From Doris montereyensis (Eukaryota > Mollusca > Gastropoda > Nudibranchia > Dorididae), in NCBI GenBank assembly GCA_037039925.1, contig JAXRKP010000065.1, forward strand, positions 70,001 through 134,000: a DNA stretch of 64,000 nucleotides. The letters run 5' to 3'. The position numbers and the translations under genes are program-made. The notes beneath the pieces are model-generated. The model saw nothing but the letters and a program-made list of their open reading frames with translations. It was not told the DNA's origin and ran no database searches. Every line of letters begins with the position of its first letter. Position 1 is the stretch's first letter. This document shows, piece by piece, positions 1-14,359 of this stretch.

Positions 1-420
1 TGATTTATGATCAGTTAATGAATGTGTATGATGGAGCTAAACTGATTTGTCTGTAAGTATTCTTTTTTTTTAATTTTTTTTAGGTATATTGTTTCACCGC
101 ACTATTTATTTACCCACCTTTGAATTTTTGTATACTTCTCCTAAAATCTAACCATTTAATTATTGATAAGTTAAAAATTTGTTTTTAATTTAAATGCATT
201 GATGCATTCTTTTATTTTTCAAATGGAAATGGTAATGACACAAGTATAATTTCCTTTTTTGAAGGATCAATAAAGATGGTTGAATTGATTGAATTGAATT
301 GAATTGAAATATTCACAGGGGAAAAAAATGGTAGAAGACCACCTCTTCACAAGAGCAATGTTTACAACGCAAATGATCCCATAATTGACATTAAGAAGAT
401 TCATAAACGAATGTTCATAG
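1..420. other. AT-rich sequence, no supported gene
   Basis: Contains a short (TTGAA)n tract at about 278-307. Positions 1-52 could be an open exon tail before a GTAAGT, but nothing recognisable is encoded. Confidence 0.5.
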
Positions 421-423
421 AAT

Positions 424-900
424 ATGAGATCACAATGCAAAAATTCACAAAACAAAAGCTCACAATGCAAAAATTCACAAAACAAAAGCTCAACATGCAA
501 AAATTCACAAAACAAAAGCTCACAGTGCAAAAAGTCACAAAACAAAAACTCACCATGCAAAAATTCACAAAATAAAAGCTCGCAATGCAAACGCTCACAA
601 TGCAAAAATTCACAAAACAAAAGCTTTCAATGCAAAAATTCACAAAACAAAAGCTTTCAATGCAAAAATTCACAAAACGAAAGCTCACAATGTAAAAATT
701 CACCATAAAAATTCTCATAAGGCAAAATCCCACAAAACAAAACTTCACAATACAAAAGCTCACAATGCAAAATCTTACAAAACAAAAGCTCACAATGCAA
801 AATCTTACAAAACAAAAGCTCACAATGCAAACGCTCACAATGCAAAAATCTCGAAATGCAAAATCTCCCAATACAAAAGTTCACAAAACAAGAGCTCCGA
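424..900. repeat. 30-bp minisatellite, A-rich
   Basis: About 16 imperfect units built on AAAATTCACAAAACAAAAGC plus TCACAATGC. The unit is close to a multiple of three, which is why long low-complexity frames exist on both strands. Confidence 0.9.
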
Positions 901-949
901 ATGCAAAAGCTAGCTCACAAGACAAACACTTACACAGTAAATGTTTACA

Positions 950-1230
950 AGGCTCCTTCAAAGCCAGTACGGCCTATAGAGTCTAAGCTTATCGCAGTTT
1001 GTATAGCGTGAAGCGGAACAGGTAATAACCATCACCTCCTAGACAGGGCACTAGCCTGACGCAAATTTTTACTCCTAAGCTAGTGCTTGTACCAATTTGC
1101 CCCTGTGTCAAGTGGTGAAAACGAGTGTTAAGTGTATTTTCCAAGGGACACAACATTGGACCTCCTAGGATTCGAACCAGGGACCGCTTGATACCAAGTC
1201 CGTCAGCCTAACCACTCGGCCACCGACGCC
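950..1230 (-). mobile_element. SINE family A (tRNA-headed), copy 1
   Basis: On the minus strand the head reads GGTGGCCGAGTGGTTAGGCT (box A), followed by GGTTCGAATCC (box B). The body contains the stretch near CACGCTATACAAACTG. Family A has eight other copies or fragments in the window sharing head and body, so this is a dispersed repeat and not a functional tRNA gene. Confidence 0.85.
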
Positions 1231-1399
1231 GGCTAGAAAACACATGCTCAAAGAACAAACCCTATCCAGACAAAATCCCAGAAGGTAAATGATTACAAGA
1301 TGCATTGTAATGCTCATAAGACACATTCCCTAACAAGTAACATCAACGTATACCAGGGCAATCGATTTGCTTACGGTGTGTTTCATGTAATGTGAATCT

Positions 1400-1490
1400 C
1401 ATTTGATTTGATTTACCCACATCCACAACTAATGTGATCTCGGAGGTTTTTTGTAGGATTCTTAATCTTGCACGGACTGGGAGGGGGAAG
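1400..1490 (-). mobile_element. SINE family B, 3' fragment
   Basis: The complement matches the family B 3' end (GATCACCTTAGTTGTGGATG type, ending in AAATCAAATCAAAT). Head and body are absent. Confidence 0.65.
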
Positions 1491-2050
1491 AGGCAAGAGA
1501 CAGATTGGTGAGGGGGGGGGGCGTTGAAGGGGGAGAGAGGGAGGAGAGGGATGGGGGTGTTGCCAGGGTTGTTATGGTTTGCTGACGTTTAGCGCCAAGT
1601 CCACTTGTCTGTTACGACATGACGCGTGAACGTACGACTGAGTCGTTTGGACGTGTGTGTTTAAATCAATGGGCGAAAGTCTAGCAGCGGGGGTTTCGTG
1701 ACGGTAGTCTTCTGGCGCGAGTCTCAGTTGAACCAACCACCCAAATTAAAAAAACGCGTTAACTTACTAACGTTTTAATTTATTCTTTTTAAAGCTAGTT
1801 TTTACGCGATAACGTTGTTAATATGGGAAGCTGAATTTTCAAAAATGAGGTTATTCTTTAAAACGAAGTTCATCTTCATCACGTTGACCACGCCATTGGT
1901 GGTGGCAGGCCTCTTCGTTGATGACTCATCACTTTATCCGTACGACCAACCGACAAAAATGGAACATGCTGTATTCAAAACGACGATTCTACTTAGTTGT
2001 TCAGTCGTTGTCGACACACATTTCATAACAGTTTATCAAGCTCTCAAACT
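1490..2050. other. unassigned sequence with G-rich start
   Basis: Begins with purine-rich sequence and a run of ten Gs at 1512-1521. An open frame at 1815-2099 has a hydrophobic start, but it runs into a SINE and I recognise no family. Confidence 0.4.
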
Positions 2051-2054
2051 AGGA

Positions 2055-2380
2055 AAGTCCAGTAGCGGCTTAGCGGCTTTGAGCCCTGCCAACGGTTGAA
2101 TATTTTTCTCGAGTTTTTTTCGAGCAAAATCTCCCCTCCCTCCCCCTCCACCCACCCCCACCCCCACTCCCCCGCCCTAGGCCAAGTAGGTGGATCGACA
2201 CCTAGTCCCATCGGACACGGACGATACAAGTGGGGGCTCGTGTGCAAATAACAGCACTCTATGCACATTAAACATCCCTTGACTGTTTACAGAGTAGTCC
2301 GGGCAAAAGTACAAATCCTACACAAAACCCCGAGATCACCTCAGTTGTGGATGTGGGTAAATCAAATCAAGCTCCCAACG
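2055..2380 (+). mobile_element. SINE family B copy
   Basis: The body matches other family B copies: GTAGGTGGATCGACACCTAG, CCCATCGGACACGGACGATA, GATCACCTCAGTTGTGGATG and an AAATCAAATCAA tail. The centre is C-rich. Confidence 0.8.
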
Positions 2381-2699
2381 GGTAATTATTCACCGAGCTA
2401 AACTTTCTCCTGAAGAATTTAACCGCGACTGATGGATTTCGGACGTGTTGAGTCGGCTAGATGGACACGTAGCCTTATACTATGGCACCAGAGACCTGGG
2501 TAGGACAAATTGTCAATGTAATATCATGACATAATTATTACCTCGTGAATCTTGTCCTCGGCTCACATGTCGCGTCCTAGCATCAACATTGTACTTGTAC
2601 ACTCACCTGTGTTCCCAGGGTGAAGACGGTCAAGGCACTTAATGGCATGGACGGACGGACGCTAAACGGCGGTACAAACAACACACTCGCCTGCTGTGT

Positions 2700-2885
2700 A
2701 CGTGGACAAGGGATCTGTAACGTGTACACAAAGTGTTATGATCTGCACATGGAGACATTCTTTTTATGGTCCGTCTCTGGTGTGACTGAGTGTCAACTCC
2801 CTATCTGAATCAAAGGGATTAGAAGGGGTGGGTGGGGGGAGTTTATCCGAAAAATTTGGGAAAACTTTTCCACTCGTCAATTCTG
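2700..2885 (-). mobile_element. SINE family B, diverged partial copy
   Basis: The plus strand reads GGGATCTGTAACGTGTACAC and ATCTGCACATGGAGACATTC, the complement of the family B body. Both ends are degraded. Confidence 0.6.
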
Positions 2886-2974
2886 AAACAGACATGGTCG
2901 ATCGTGTCCCATTCGTCATCTTTGCTGTCAGCCAAGCTTACGGATTCAAGAATACACAAAGGCTTTTTGATTGG

Positions 2975-3302
2975 TTGATTGATTGGGTTTTTTTATCCAC
3001 ATCCACAACCAAGGAGATCCCGGGGAATTTTGGTAGGATTTCAATTTTTGACCGAGCTGCCTTGGAAACAGCCAAGGGATCTTTAACGTGCACAAAATGT
3101 TGTGATCTACATACGAAACCTACATTTTTATCGTCCGTCTCCTATTGGACTACATGTCAATCCACCTACCTAGATCAGGAAACGGAGGGCGGGGGGAGAT
3201 TTTACTGAAATAAACTTGAGAAAATTGTTCAACTATCAGGGCTTGAACATTTTGGTTGAAAGGTCAACACCCTGGCTCTGTATTACTATTACCGACGCCC
3301 CC
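2975..3302 (-). mobile_element. SINE family B copy
   Basis: Nearly full length in complement: starts near TTATCCACATCCACAACCAA and passes GGGATCTTTAACGTGCACAA, ending at a tRNA-like head around 3240-3302. Confidence 0.8.
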
Positions 3303-3482
3303 TCCGCAAAGGTAAAAAAACGTTTGTTTGTTGTTTTTTGCTTCTTCTTTCGCTATTTTTTTTATCAAGAAAGCCGTATCTGGTACTCTTTAGAATTACA
3401 TACCTTTCCAACTTTTCTTGACTAATGTGTTTGTCAACCACACCAACGCATGCTTGCTTTAAGCTTTAATCATGTAATTAGA

Positions 3483-3697
3483 AAGATTTCTTCAAACACC
3501 TTACGGCTCATGGAGCCGAATACTGCCACACTCCCAGGCTGTTGCTTGTGCCCATTAGCACCTGAGTCAAGTGGGGGAAACGCGTGTCAAGTGTTTTTTC
3601 TCACAAAACATAACGTTGGACCTAGCATTGCTAGGATTCGAACCTAGGACCTCATGATCCCAAGTAGGGCACTTTAGCCCCTAGGCCATCGACGCCA
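3483..3697 (-). mobile_element. SINE family A copy with internal deletion
   Basis: Head complement at 3638-3697 contains GGATTCGAACCTAGGACC. The body has the GTGTCAAGTG block. The middle of the usual body is missing. Confidence 0.8.
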
Positions 3698-3699
3698 AA

Positions 3700-4530
<831 letters not shown>

Positions 4531-4667
4531 AACAGAGATTATTGACAAACAGACAGACAGACAGACAGACATACATAGTTTCACCCTGTATATGAGACAA
4601 CTTAGATAATTATTGAAGTGTGAATAGTGCAGTGTTTGGGTCTGAGACAACGAAGGACAGAAACAAT

Positions 4668-7600
4668 AGACACGTAGTGACTAGACCAGACGTCAACGAT
4701 AAATAGTAGACAAACTAGTGGCTAGACTAGACGTCAAAGATAAATAGTAGACAAACTAGTGGCTAGACTAGACGTCAACGATAAATAGTAGACAAACGAG
4801 TAGTTAGACTAGACGTGAACGATAAATAGTAGACAAACTAGTAACTAGACTAGACGTCAACGATAAATAGTAGACAAACTAATGGCTAGACTAGACGTCA
4901 ACGATAAATAGTAGACAAACTAGTAGCTAGACTAGACGTCAACAATAAATAGTAGACAAACTAATGGCTAGACTAGACGTCAACGATAAATAGTAGACAA
5001 GATAGTGGCTAGACTAGACATCAACGATAAATAGTAGACAAGGTAGTGACTAGACTAGACGTCAACGATAAATAGTAGACAAGATAGTGACTAGACTAGA
5101 CGTCAACGATAAATAGTAGACAAGATAATGACTAAACCAGACGTCAACGATAAATAGTGGAAGGTAGTGACTAGACGTCAACGATAAACAGTAGACAAGA
5201 TAATGACTAGACCAGACGTCAACGATAAACAGTAGACAAAGAAGTGACTAGACCAGACGTCAACGATAAATAGTGGACAAGGTAGTGGCTAGACTAGACG
5301 TCAACGATAAATAGTAGACAAGGAAGTGACTAGACCAGACGTCAACGATAAACAGTAGACATGCTAGTGGTTAGACTAGACGTCAACGATGATAGACAAT
5401 AGTAGACAAGATAAACAGTAGATAAAGCTAGACCAGACGTCAACGATAAATAGTAGACAGGGTAGTGGTTAGACTAGACGTCAACGAAAATAGTAGACAA
5501 GGTAGTGGCTAGACTAGACGTCAACGATAAATAGTAGACAAGGTAGTGGCTAGACTAGACGTCAACGATAAATAGTAGACAGGGTGGCGACTAGACTAGA
5601 CGTCAACGATAAATAGTAGACAACGTAGTGGCTAGATTAGACGTCAGACGATAAATAGTAGACAAGGTAGTGGCTAGACTAGACGTCAAATATAAATAGT
5701 AGACAAGGTAATGGCTAGACTAGACGTCAACGATAAATAGTAGACAACGTAGTAACTAGATTAGACTAGACAAGACGGTAAATAGTAGACAAGGCAGTGG
5801 CTAGACTAGACGTTAACTATAAATAGTAGACAAACTAGTGGCTAGACTAGACGTCAACGATAAATAGTAGACAAGGTAGTAACTAGATTAGACGACAAAC
5901 TATAAATAGTAGACAACTAATGGCTAGACTAGACGTCAACGATAAATAGTAGACAAGGTAGTGGCTAGACTAGACGTCAACGATAAATAGTAGACAAGGT
6001 AGTGGCTAGACTAGACGTCAACGATAAATAGTAGACAAACTAATGGCTAGACTAGACGTCAACGATAAATAGTAGACAAGGTAGTGACTAGACTAGACGT
6101 CAACGATAAATAGTAGACAAGGTAGTGGCTAGACTAGACGTCAACGATAAATAGTAGACAAGGTAGTGACTAGACTAGACGTCAACGATAAATAGTAGAC
6201 AAGGTAGTGACTAGACTAGACGTCAACGATAAATAGTAGACAAGGTAGTGACTAGACTAGACGTCAACGATAAATAGTAGACAAGGTAGTGACTAGACTA
6301 GACGTCAACGATAAATAGTAGACAAGGTAGTGACTAGACTAGACGTCAACGATAAATAGTAGACAAGGTAGTGACTAGACTAGACGACTAGACAGACGGT
6401 AAATAGTAGACAAGGTAGTGACTAGACTAGACGTCAACGATAAATAGTAGACAAGGTAGTGACTAGACTAGACGTCAACGATAAATAGTAGACAAGGTAG
6501 TGACTAGACTAGACGTCAACGATAAATAGTAGACAAGGTAGTGACTAGACTAGACAAGACGGTAAATAGTAGACAAGGTAGTGACTAGACTAGACGTCAA
6601 CGATAAATAGTAGACAAGGTAGTGACTAGACTAGACAAGACGGTAAATAGTAGACAAGGTAGTGACTAGACTAGACGTTAACGATAAATAGTAGACAAGG
6701 TAGTGACTAGACTAGACAAGACGGTAAATAGTGGACAAGGTAGTGACTAGACTAGACAAGATGATAAATAGTAGACAAGGTAGTGACTATACTAGACAAG
6801 ACGGTAAATAGTAGACAAGGTAGTGACTAGACTAGACAAACGATAAATAGTAGACAAGGTAGTGACTAGACTAGACGTCAACGATAAATAGTAGACAAGG
6901 TAGTGACTAGACTAGACGTCAACGATAAATAGTAGACAAGGTAGTGACTAGACTAGACGTCAACGATAAATAGTAGACAAGGTAGTGACTAGACTAGACG
7001 TCAACGATAAATAGTAGACAAGGTAGTGACTAGACTAGACGTCAACGATAAATAGTAGACAAGGTAGTGACTAGACTAGACGTCAACGATAAATAGTAGA
7101 CAAGGTAGTGACTAGACTAGACGTCAACGATAAATAGTAGACAAGGTAGTGACTAGACTAGACGTCAACGATAAATAGTAGACAAGGCAGTAGCTAGACT
7201 AGACGTCAACGATAAATAGTAGACAAGGTAGTGACTAGACTAGACAAGACGATAAATAGTAGACAAGGTAGTGACTAGACTAGACGTCAACGATAAATAG
7301 TAGACAAGGTAGTGACTAGACTAGACAAGACGGTAAATAGTGGACAAGGTAGTGACTAGACTAGACAAGACGGTAAATAGTAGACAAGGTAGTGGCTAGA
7401 CTAGACAAGACGGTAAATAGTAGACAAGGTAGTGGCTAGACTAGACAAGACGATAAATAGTAGACAAGGTAGTGACTAGACTAGACAAGACGGTAAATAG
7501 TAGACAAGGTAGTGACTAGACTAGACAAGACGGTAAATAGTAGACAAGGTAGTGGCTAGACTAGACAAGACGGTAAATAGTAGACAAGGTAGTGGCTAGA

Positions 7601-10112
7601 CTAGACAAGACGGTAAATAGTAGACAAGGTAGTGACTAGACTAGACAAGACGGTAAATAGTAGACAAGGTAGTGACTAGACTAGACAAGACGGTAAATAG
7701 TAGACAAGGTAGTGGCTAGACTAGACAAGACGGTAAATAGTAGACAAGGTAGTGACTAGACTAGACAAGACGGTAAATAGTAGACAAGGTAGTGGCTAGA
7801 CTAGACAAGACGGTAAATAGTAGACAAGGTAGTGGCTAGACTAGACAAGACGGTAAATAGTAGACAAGGTAGTGGCTAGACTAGACAAGACGGTAAATAG
7901 TAGACAAGGTAGTGACTAGACTAGACAAGACGGTAAATAGTAGACAAGGTAGTGACTAGACTAGACAAGACGGTAAATAGTAGACAAGGTAGTGACTAGA
8001 CTAGACAAGACGGTAAATAGTAGACAAGGTAGTGGCTAGACTAGACGGTAAATAGTAGACGGTAAATAGTAGACAAGGTAGTGGCTAGACTAGACAAGAC
8101 GGTAAATAGTAGACAAGGTAGTGACTAGACTAGACAAGACGGTAAATAGTAGACAAGGTAGTGGCTAGACTAGACAAGACGGTAAATAGTAGACAAGGTA
8201 GTGGCTAGACTAGACAAGACGGTAAATAGTAGACAAGGTAGTGACTAGACTAGACAAGACGGTAAATAGTAGACAAGGTAGTGACTAGACTAGACAAGAC
8301 GGTAAATAGTAGACAAGGTAGTGGCTAGACTAGACAAGACGGTAAATAGTAGACAAGGTAGTGGCTAGACTAGACGTCAACGATAAATAGTAGACAAGGT
8401 AGTGACTAGACTAGACAAGACGATAAATAGTAGACAAGGTAGTGGCTAGACTAGACAAGACGGTAAATAGTAGACAAGGTAGTGGCTAGACTAGACAAGA
8501 CGGTAAATAGTAGACAAGGTAGTGACTAGACTAGACAAGACGATAAATAGTAGACAAGGTAGTGACTAGACTAGACTAGACAAGACGGTAAATAGTAGAC
8601 AAGGTAGTGACTAGACTAGACAAGACGATAAATAGTAGACAAGGTAGTGACTAGACTAGACAAGACGGTAAATAGTAGACAAGGTAGTGACTAGACTAGA
8701 TAGACAAGACGGTAAATAGTAGACAAACTAGTGGCTAGACTAGACAAGATAAATGGTAAATAGTAGACAAGTTAACTATAAATAGTGACTAGACTAGACT
8801 AGATTCAACGGTAAATAGTAGACAAACTAGTGGCTAGACTAGACGTTAACTATAAATAGTAGACAAGGTAGTGACTAGACTAGACGTTAACTATAAATAG
8901 TAGACAAGGTAGTGACTAGACTAGACGTTAACTATAAATAGTAGACAAACTAGTGGCTAGACTAGACGTTAACTATAAATAGTAGACAACTAGTGGTTAG
9001 ACTAGACGTTAACTATAAATAGTAGACAAACTAGTGGCTAGACTAGACGTTAACTATAAATAGTAGACAAGCTAGTGGCTAGACTAGACGTTAACTATAA
9101 ATAGTAGACAAGGTAGTGGCTAGACTAGACGTTAACTATAAATAGTAGACAAACTAGTGGCTAGACTAGACGTTAACTATAAATAGTAGACAAACTAGTG
9201 GCTAGACTAGACGTTAACTATAAATAGTAGACAAACTAGTGAATAGTAGACAAACTAGTGGCTAGACTAGACGTTAACTATAAATAGTAGACAAACTAGT
9301 GGCTAGACTAGACGTTAACTATAAATAGTAGACAAACTAGTGGCTAGACTAGACGTTAACTATAAATAGTAGACAAGATAGACATTAAATAAATAGTGAC
9401 TAGACTAGACTAGACGTTAACTATAAATAGTAGACAAACTAGTGACTAGACTAGACGTTAACTATAAATAGTAGACAAACTAGTGGCTAGACTAGACGTT
9501 AACTATAAATAGTAGACAAGCTAGTGGTTAGACTAGACGTTAACTATAAATAGTAGACAAGGTAGTGACTAGACTAGACGTTAACTATAAATAGTAGACA
9601 AACTAGTGACTAGACTAGACGTTAACTATAAATAGTAGACAAGGTAGTGGCTAGACTAGACGTCAACGGTAAATAGTAGACAAACTAGTGGTTAGACTAG
9701 ACGTCAACGATAAATAGTAGACAAGCTAATGGCTAGACTAGACATCAACGATAAATAGTAGACAAACTAGTGGCTAGACTAGACGTCAACGATAAATAGT
9801 AGACAAACTAGTGACTAGACTAGACGTCAACGATAAATAATAGACAAACTAGTGGCTAGACTAGACGTCAACGATAAATAGTAGACAAACTAGTGGCTAG
9901 ACTAGACATCAACGATAAATAGTAGACAAGCTAGTGGCTAGATTAGACGTCAACGATAAAAAACGGACAAGCTAGTTGCTAAACTAGACGTCAACGATCA
10001 GTGGCTAGACTAGACGTCAACGATAAATTGTAGACAAGTTAGCTATTATTAGACTAGACGTCAACGATAAATAAGAAGACAAGCTAGTGGATAGACTAGA
10101 CGTCAACGATTA
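4668..10112. repeat. 5.4-kb minisatellite of 41/40-bp units in variant blocks
   Basis: About 130 units built on AGTGACTAGACTAGACGTCA plus ACGATAAATAGTAGACAAGG T. Three main variants occupy separate blocks: GTCAACGATAAAT (41 bp) from 4668 to about 6370 and again from 9655 to 10112; CAAGACGGTAAAT (40 bp) mainly 7230-8700; GTTAACTATAAAT (41 bp) 8790-9655. Between 6370 and 7230 the first two are mixed. No unique spacers and no open frame. Confidence 0.97.
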
Positions 10113-10227
10113 ATGCTAACAAATATGATTATTGTTCCGGTTCTTGAAGTGTATGAAAGGATACACAAGACTGATCAAGGAGACAAAACTTTTGTACTTG
10201 AAGCGACCCTACCTGCAAGAGGAAGAA

Positions 10228-10274
10228 TACACACACACACATACACACACATACACACATACACACACATACAA
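10228..10274. repeat. (CA)n/(CATA) microsatellite
   Basis: ACACACAC with regular CATAC interruptions. Confidence 0.9.
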
Positions 10275-10735
10275 ACCAAGAGAGAACAACGAATGACGAA
10301 TGATTAACGTCGACTGAGATTAAAAAGGTTTTATCTTCACTTTTTGCCTAAACTGAGGCTTAGCTTACTCCATGTTCAGTGAGCCGTAAAGTGCTGTTAC
10401 CTTACACTCTGGTTTACGGGTCAATGTTGTCTCTCAATCTGGCCAAGTATATAAACATATTTCAGATTGCTTCAGCTGTCATAATTTTAAACTTTAAAAT
10501 TATCTATACCTAGCTCGAAACAAAGCCAAGTGCAGATAGAACCTTTCTTTAATTTTCCAAAGACGGATATATCGCGCTAACTCGATAATACATAAACGTA
10601 TTCGAGTATTACGTTTTTACAATCGAGACGACATGCTAACTAGAATCTAGTTATTATGCATAACAATAATATGTGGCTTTGTTCAATCAAACATTGGGAG
10701 AACACCGATTCAAACTGCGATTCAGCTGTCACATA
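10275..10735. other. non-repetitive AT-rich sequence
   Basis: Nothing recognised between two CA-type microsatellites. Confidence 0.45.
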
Positions 10736-10750
10736 ATCGCGCGCACGCAC

Positions 10751-10788
<38 letters not shown>

Positions 10789-10790
10789 CA
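10736..10790. repeat. (CA)n microsatellite
   Basis: A tract of about 45 bp of CA with GCGCACG at its left end. Confidence 0.95.
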
Positions 10791-10951
10791 CAAAATACTG
10801 ACAGTGATAATGCGTTCCATTTTCCTCTCTGTAAATAGTATACTCTATTATTATTTTTATCATCATTACTAGTAAATTTTCGCGGATAAGATCACTCATT
10901 TTCACATCTTCTTTTCTTCTCCTTCCTTTTATTCTTCTTCCAGGTTTAACT

Positions 10952-12750
10952 GCCATAGAGGAGAGTGGGACAATAAAATGTTGTATACTGCCATGTTGGT
11001 TTCCTTTACAACTCTTGTTTACCTACAGTACAACTGCCTTTCCTAGATGGTTATATATTGTAATTGCCTTTTGGATTCTCTTGCTGATTTCTTCTCTTAG
11101 TTAATCATTACTCCTAGGTAATTGTAGCTTTGAACTTGTTCTAAATTCTCCGTCTTATTTAAGATTTTGTGTTTTAGTTTCTCTAGTTACTAGCATTGTT
11201 TTGGTTTTCTTTGCATTTACTCTCATTACTCTTTCATTTAATTCATTATTCATCATGTTCATATTCGACTAAAGGTCACTCTATGATTTTCCAAACTGAA
11301 CTAAATTATCAGCAAATGAAAGCATTGATACATTTACTGGTTTAAGCTTCCACATACCTACATTCATTTCCTTCATTTTTGAGGATGCCTTTACGACTGA
11401 ATCCATAACTGTGATATAAACAAAAGAGGACTTACTCTTATATCCACATCACATTCTTCAGATACATTTCCAGCTACTCTCACTGCACATGTTGATTTAT
11501 TGTAAAAACTTGTAATGGCTTCTATTAACGTTTGCTCTACATTGTGTTCTTTTAAAGAATGCTATAGTTCGTCCCTCCTCACAGTGTCAGATGCCATTTC
11601 TAAATCAATAAATCACAGGTGCAAGTCAATGTTTCTCTCAAGGAATATTTTTTTATTATTTGTCTAACTAGTACGCTAAGTAGCGATATCCCTCTATAGT
11701 TTGAGCATTCCATAGTTGATCCTTTCTTATGTATTGGTACTACTGTTCCCTTCTTCCAGTCGTCTAGCATTTGTTTTGACTTCCGTGTTTGTTGACATAT
11801 TGCATGTAGTAGTTTGTCTGCCTCTCTCCCATGGTTCTTAATCATTTCTGAATAAACTTGATCTGCTCCTGTGGCCTTTTCTAATTTCATTTTTCTTATA
11901 GCTGTTTGGATTTCTTCCATTGATATGATTTCTTCCATTGATATATCTGCATCTTCAGCAGTTTCATCTGTCTTACTTGTTACCCTTACTAATTGACCTG
12001 TACTCCTTGTTTCATATGTCCTGGGGATTATGTAATTGTTGAAAACACTTTCTACATGTTTCCATGATTTCGCTGGCTTACTTCATTATTTCTCCTTTGG
12101 CGTTCTTAATTTGTCGTATTAGGCATGCTTTGGTCTTTCTCATGCTCTTCATTGCTCCCCAGAACAGCTTTTGATTTCCTTGATATGATAGCTTTCTTGA
12201 AGTCTTTGTCCAAACTCTTTCCACTCTTCCTATTTTGCTTGTCTAACTTCCTCTTTGGTGATAGTTCTTTTACTCACGTAATCTATCCTATCCTCTGGCC
12301 TCTTTGTTTGTAAGTATTTCTTCCAAGCATCCTTCTTCTCTTTGATTTTAGTCTTGACATTCTCATTCCACCATGGTGTTCTTATCCTATCCCCTTTAAA
12401 TTAATTTCTTTCCTCCCACAGACCTACTCAATACAATTGAGGAGTGTCTCTTTATATATTTGCCACTTTTCTTCTATTATGCTATCATTCAGGTCTATCT
12501 GCCTTTCACTGATAAATCACTTTATCCTGGATTAGTATATGTTTTACTATTGGTTTATTTAGTTGCTCTATTTTGAGTTTAGTAGCTTATTTCTCTTTCA
12601 TTTTCTGTTTGTTTTCTTCCGTCAGTAATCTTATGATGGCATTGGCAAGCACTAGATTATGATCACTAAATATTTCAGCTCCTCTCTTTACCTTTGCATC
12701 CATTGTACTGTAAAAAAGGGAGCTGTTAACTAGTATGTAGTCTATCATAC
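10952..12750 (-). mobile_element. LINE (endonuclease/reverse transcriptase type), truncated at both ends
   Basis: The minus strand encodes broken reverse-transcriptase blocks: [48 protein letters not shown]. The sequence is collinear with the copy at 56080-59414, from that element's 56500 region to its 58390 region. The 3' domain and most of the endonuclease are absent. Several stops and frame changes mark it as dead. Confidence 0.88.
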
Positions 12751-12766
12751 GAAGGAGCCACAGTAT

Positions 12767-13066
12767 TTCATTCTAGATCTGAACCTTCCACTCTCGCTCT
12801 TTCTTCACACCCCTATTACATACTTATTTTCATATTTTTATTTCATTCTAGATCTGAACCTTCCACTCTCGGTCTTTCTTCACACACACCCTCTGCTACG
12901 TTTCTTAACATCGCTGTCTTTTTCTTTCTTTCTTTCTCCTTTACTGAGAATGAAATAAAAATATGAAAATAAGTAAGTAATAGGGGGTGTGAAGAAAGAG
13001 CGAGAGTGGAAGGTTCAGATCTAGAATGAAATAAAAATATGAAAATAAGTAAGTAATAGGGGGTCT
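12767..13066. repeat. inverted repeat (foldback) with 76-bp subunits
   Basis: The left arm (12767-12886) is about one and a half copies of a unit starting CATTCTAGATCTGAACCTTC. The right arm (12950-13063) is its reverse complement, also about one and a half units. A pyrimidine-rich loop of about 60 bp separates them. Identity between arms is very high by eye. Confidence 0.88.
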
Positions 13067-13680
<614 letters not shown>

Positions 13681-13692
13681 ATAATGATAATA

Positions 13693-13772
<80 letters not shown>

Positions 13773-13807
13773 CCACTACATGTACTACTACTGCTAATAA
13801 TAATAAT
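13681..13807. repeat. (AAT)n microsatellite
   Basis: About 90 bp of AAT, then a short second tract at 13793-13807. Confidence 0.95.
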
Positions 13808-13817
13808 TACAATTCGC

Positions 13818-13990
13818 GAGGCATTGTAGCTGAACAATAGCGCTGTGAGCTTGTAATCACGACGTCACTGGTTCAAACCCCACGGCTGGCACAGGGGAGG
13901 GGGAGGATTTTTTTTCACAGCGTTGTACTCTTAGTCTTAGGAGAGGTTCTTCACTCTACCTTTCCTCATTTCACTCAGGCGTGAATGAGT
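13818..13990 (+). mobile_element. possible tRNA-headed SINE of a fourth type (D)
   Basis: TAGCTGAACAATAGCGC resembles box A, and CTGGTTCAAACCCC is a good box B 36 bases later. A CACTCAGGCGTGAATGAGTA block like some SINE central domains follows. Only one copy is in the window, so assignment is tentative. Confidence 0.4.
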
Positions 13991-14114
13991 ACCAAACTAT
14001 AATTAAAGATAGATATTGTCAAAAGTGTCAATACTAAGCGCGTGGTAGGCTGCTGTACTGTATGCTCGTTAGGGAGTTGAGAAGAACTTTGAATGAAATG
14101 GCCTGCTGGGAAAT

Positions 14115-14162
14115 AAATAATAATAATAATAAAAACAACAATTATAATGATAATAATGATGA

Positions 14163-14193
<31 letters not shown>

Positions 14194-14197
14194 AATA

Positions 14198-14252
<55 letters not shown>

Positions 14253-14262
14253 AATAATAATG

Positions 14263-14297
<35 letters not shown>

Positions 14298-14358
14298 TAT
14301 GATAATGATAATAATAAAAATGATAATGATAATAATAAAAATGATAATGATAATAATA
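14115..14358. repeat. compound (AAT)n/(GAT)n microsatellite
   Basis: AAT repeats with regular GATAATGATAAT variants over about 240 bp. Confidence 0.95.
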
Positions 14359-14359
14359 G

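Noticed and set aside
1..52. Possible exon tail ending at GTAAGT
   Set aside because: Only about 16 codons are visible and none match a family I recognise. A single good donor motif is not enough.
950..1230. Functional tRNA gene
   Set aside because: The box A and B motifs belong to a SINE head. The acceptor stem does not close, and the same body follows in many copies.
1815..2099. 94-residue frame with a hydrophobic N-terminus
   Set aside because: It ends inside a SINE, has no recognised domain and lies next to repeat-rich DNA.
4668..10112. CRISPR-like array
   Set aside because: Units are head-to-tail with no unique spacers, and the host is a eukaryote with spliced genes. It is a minisatellite.
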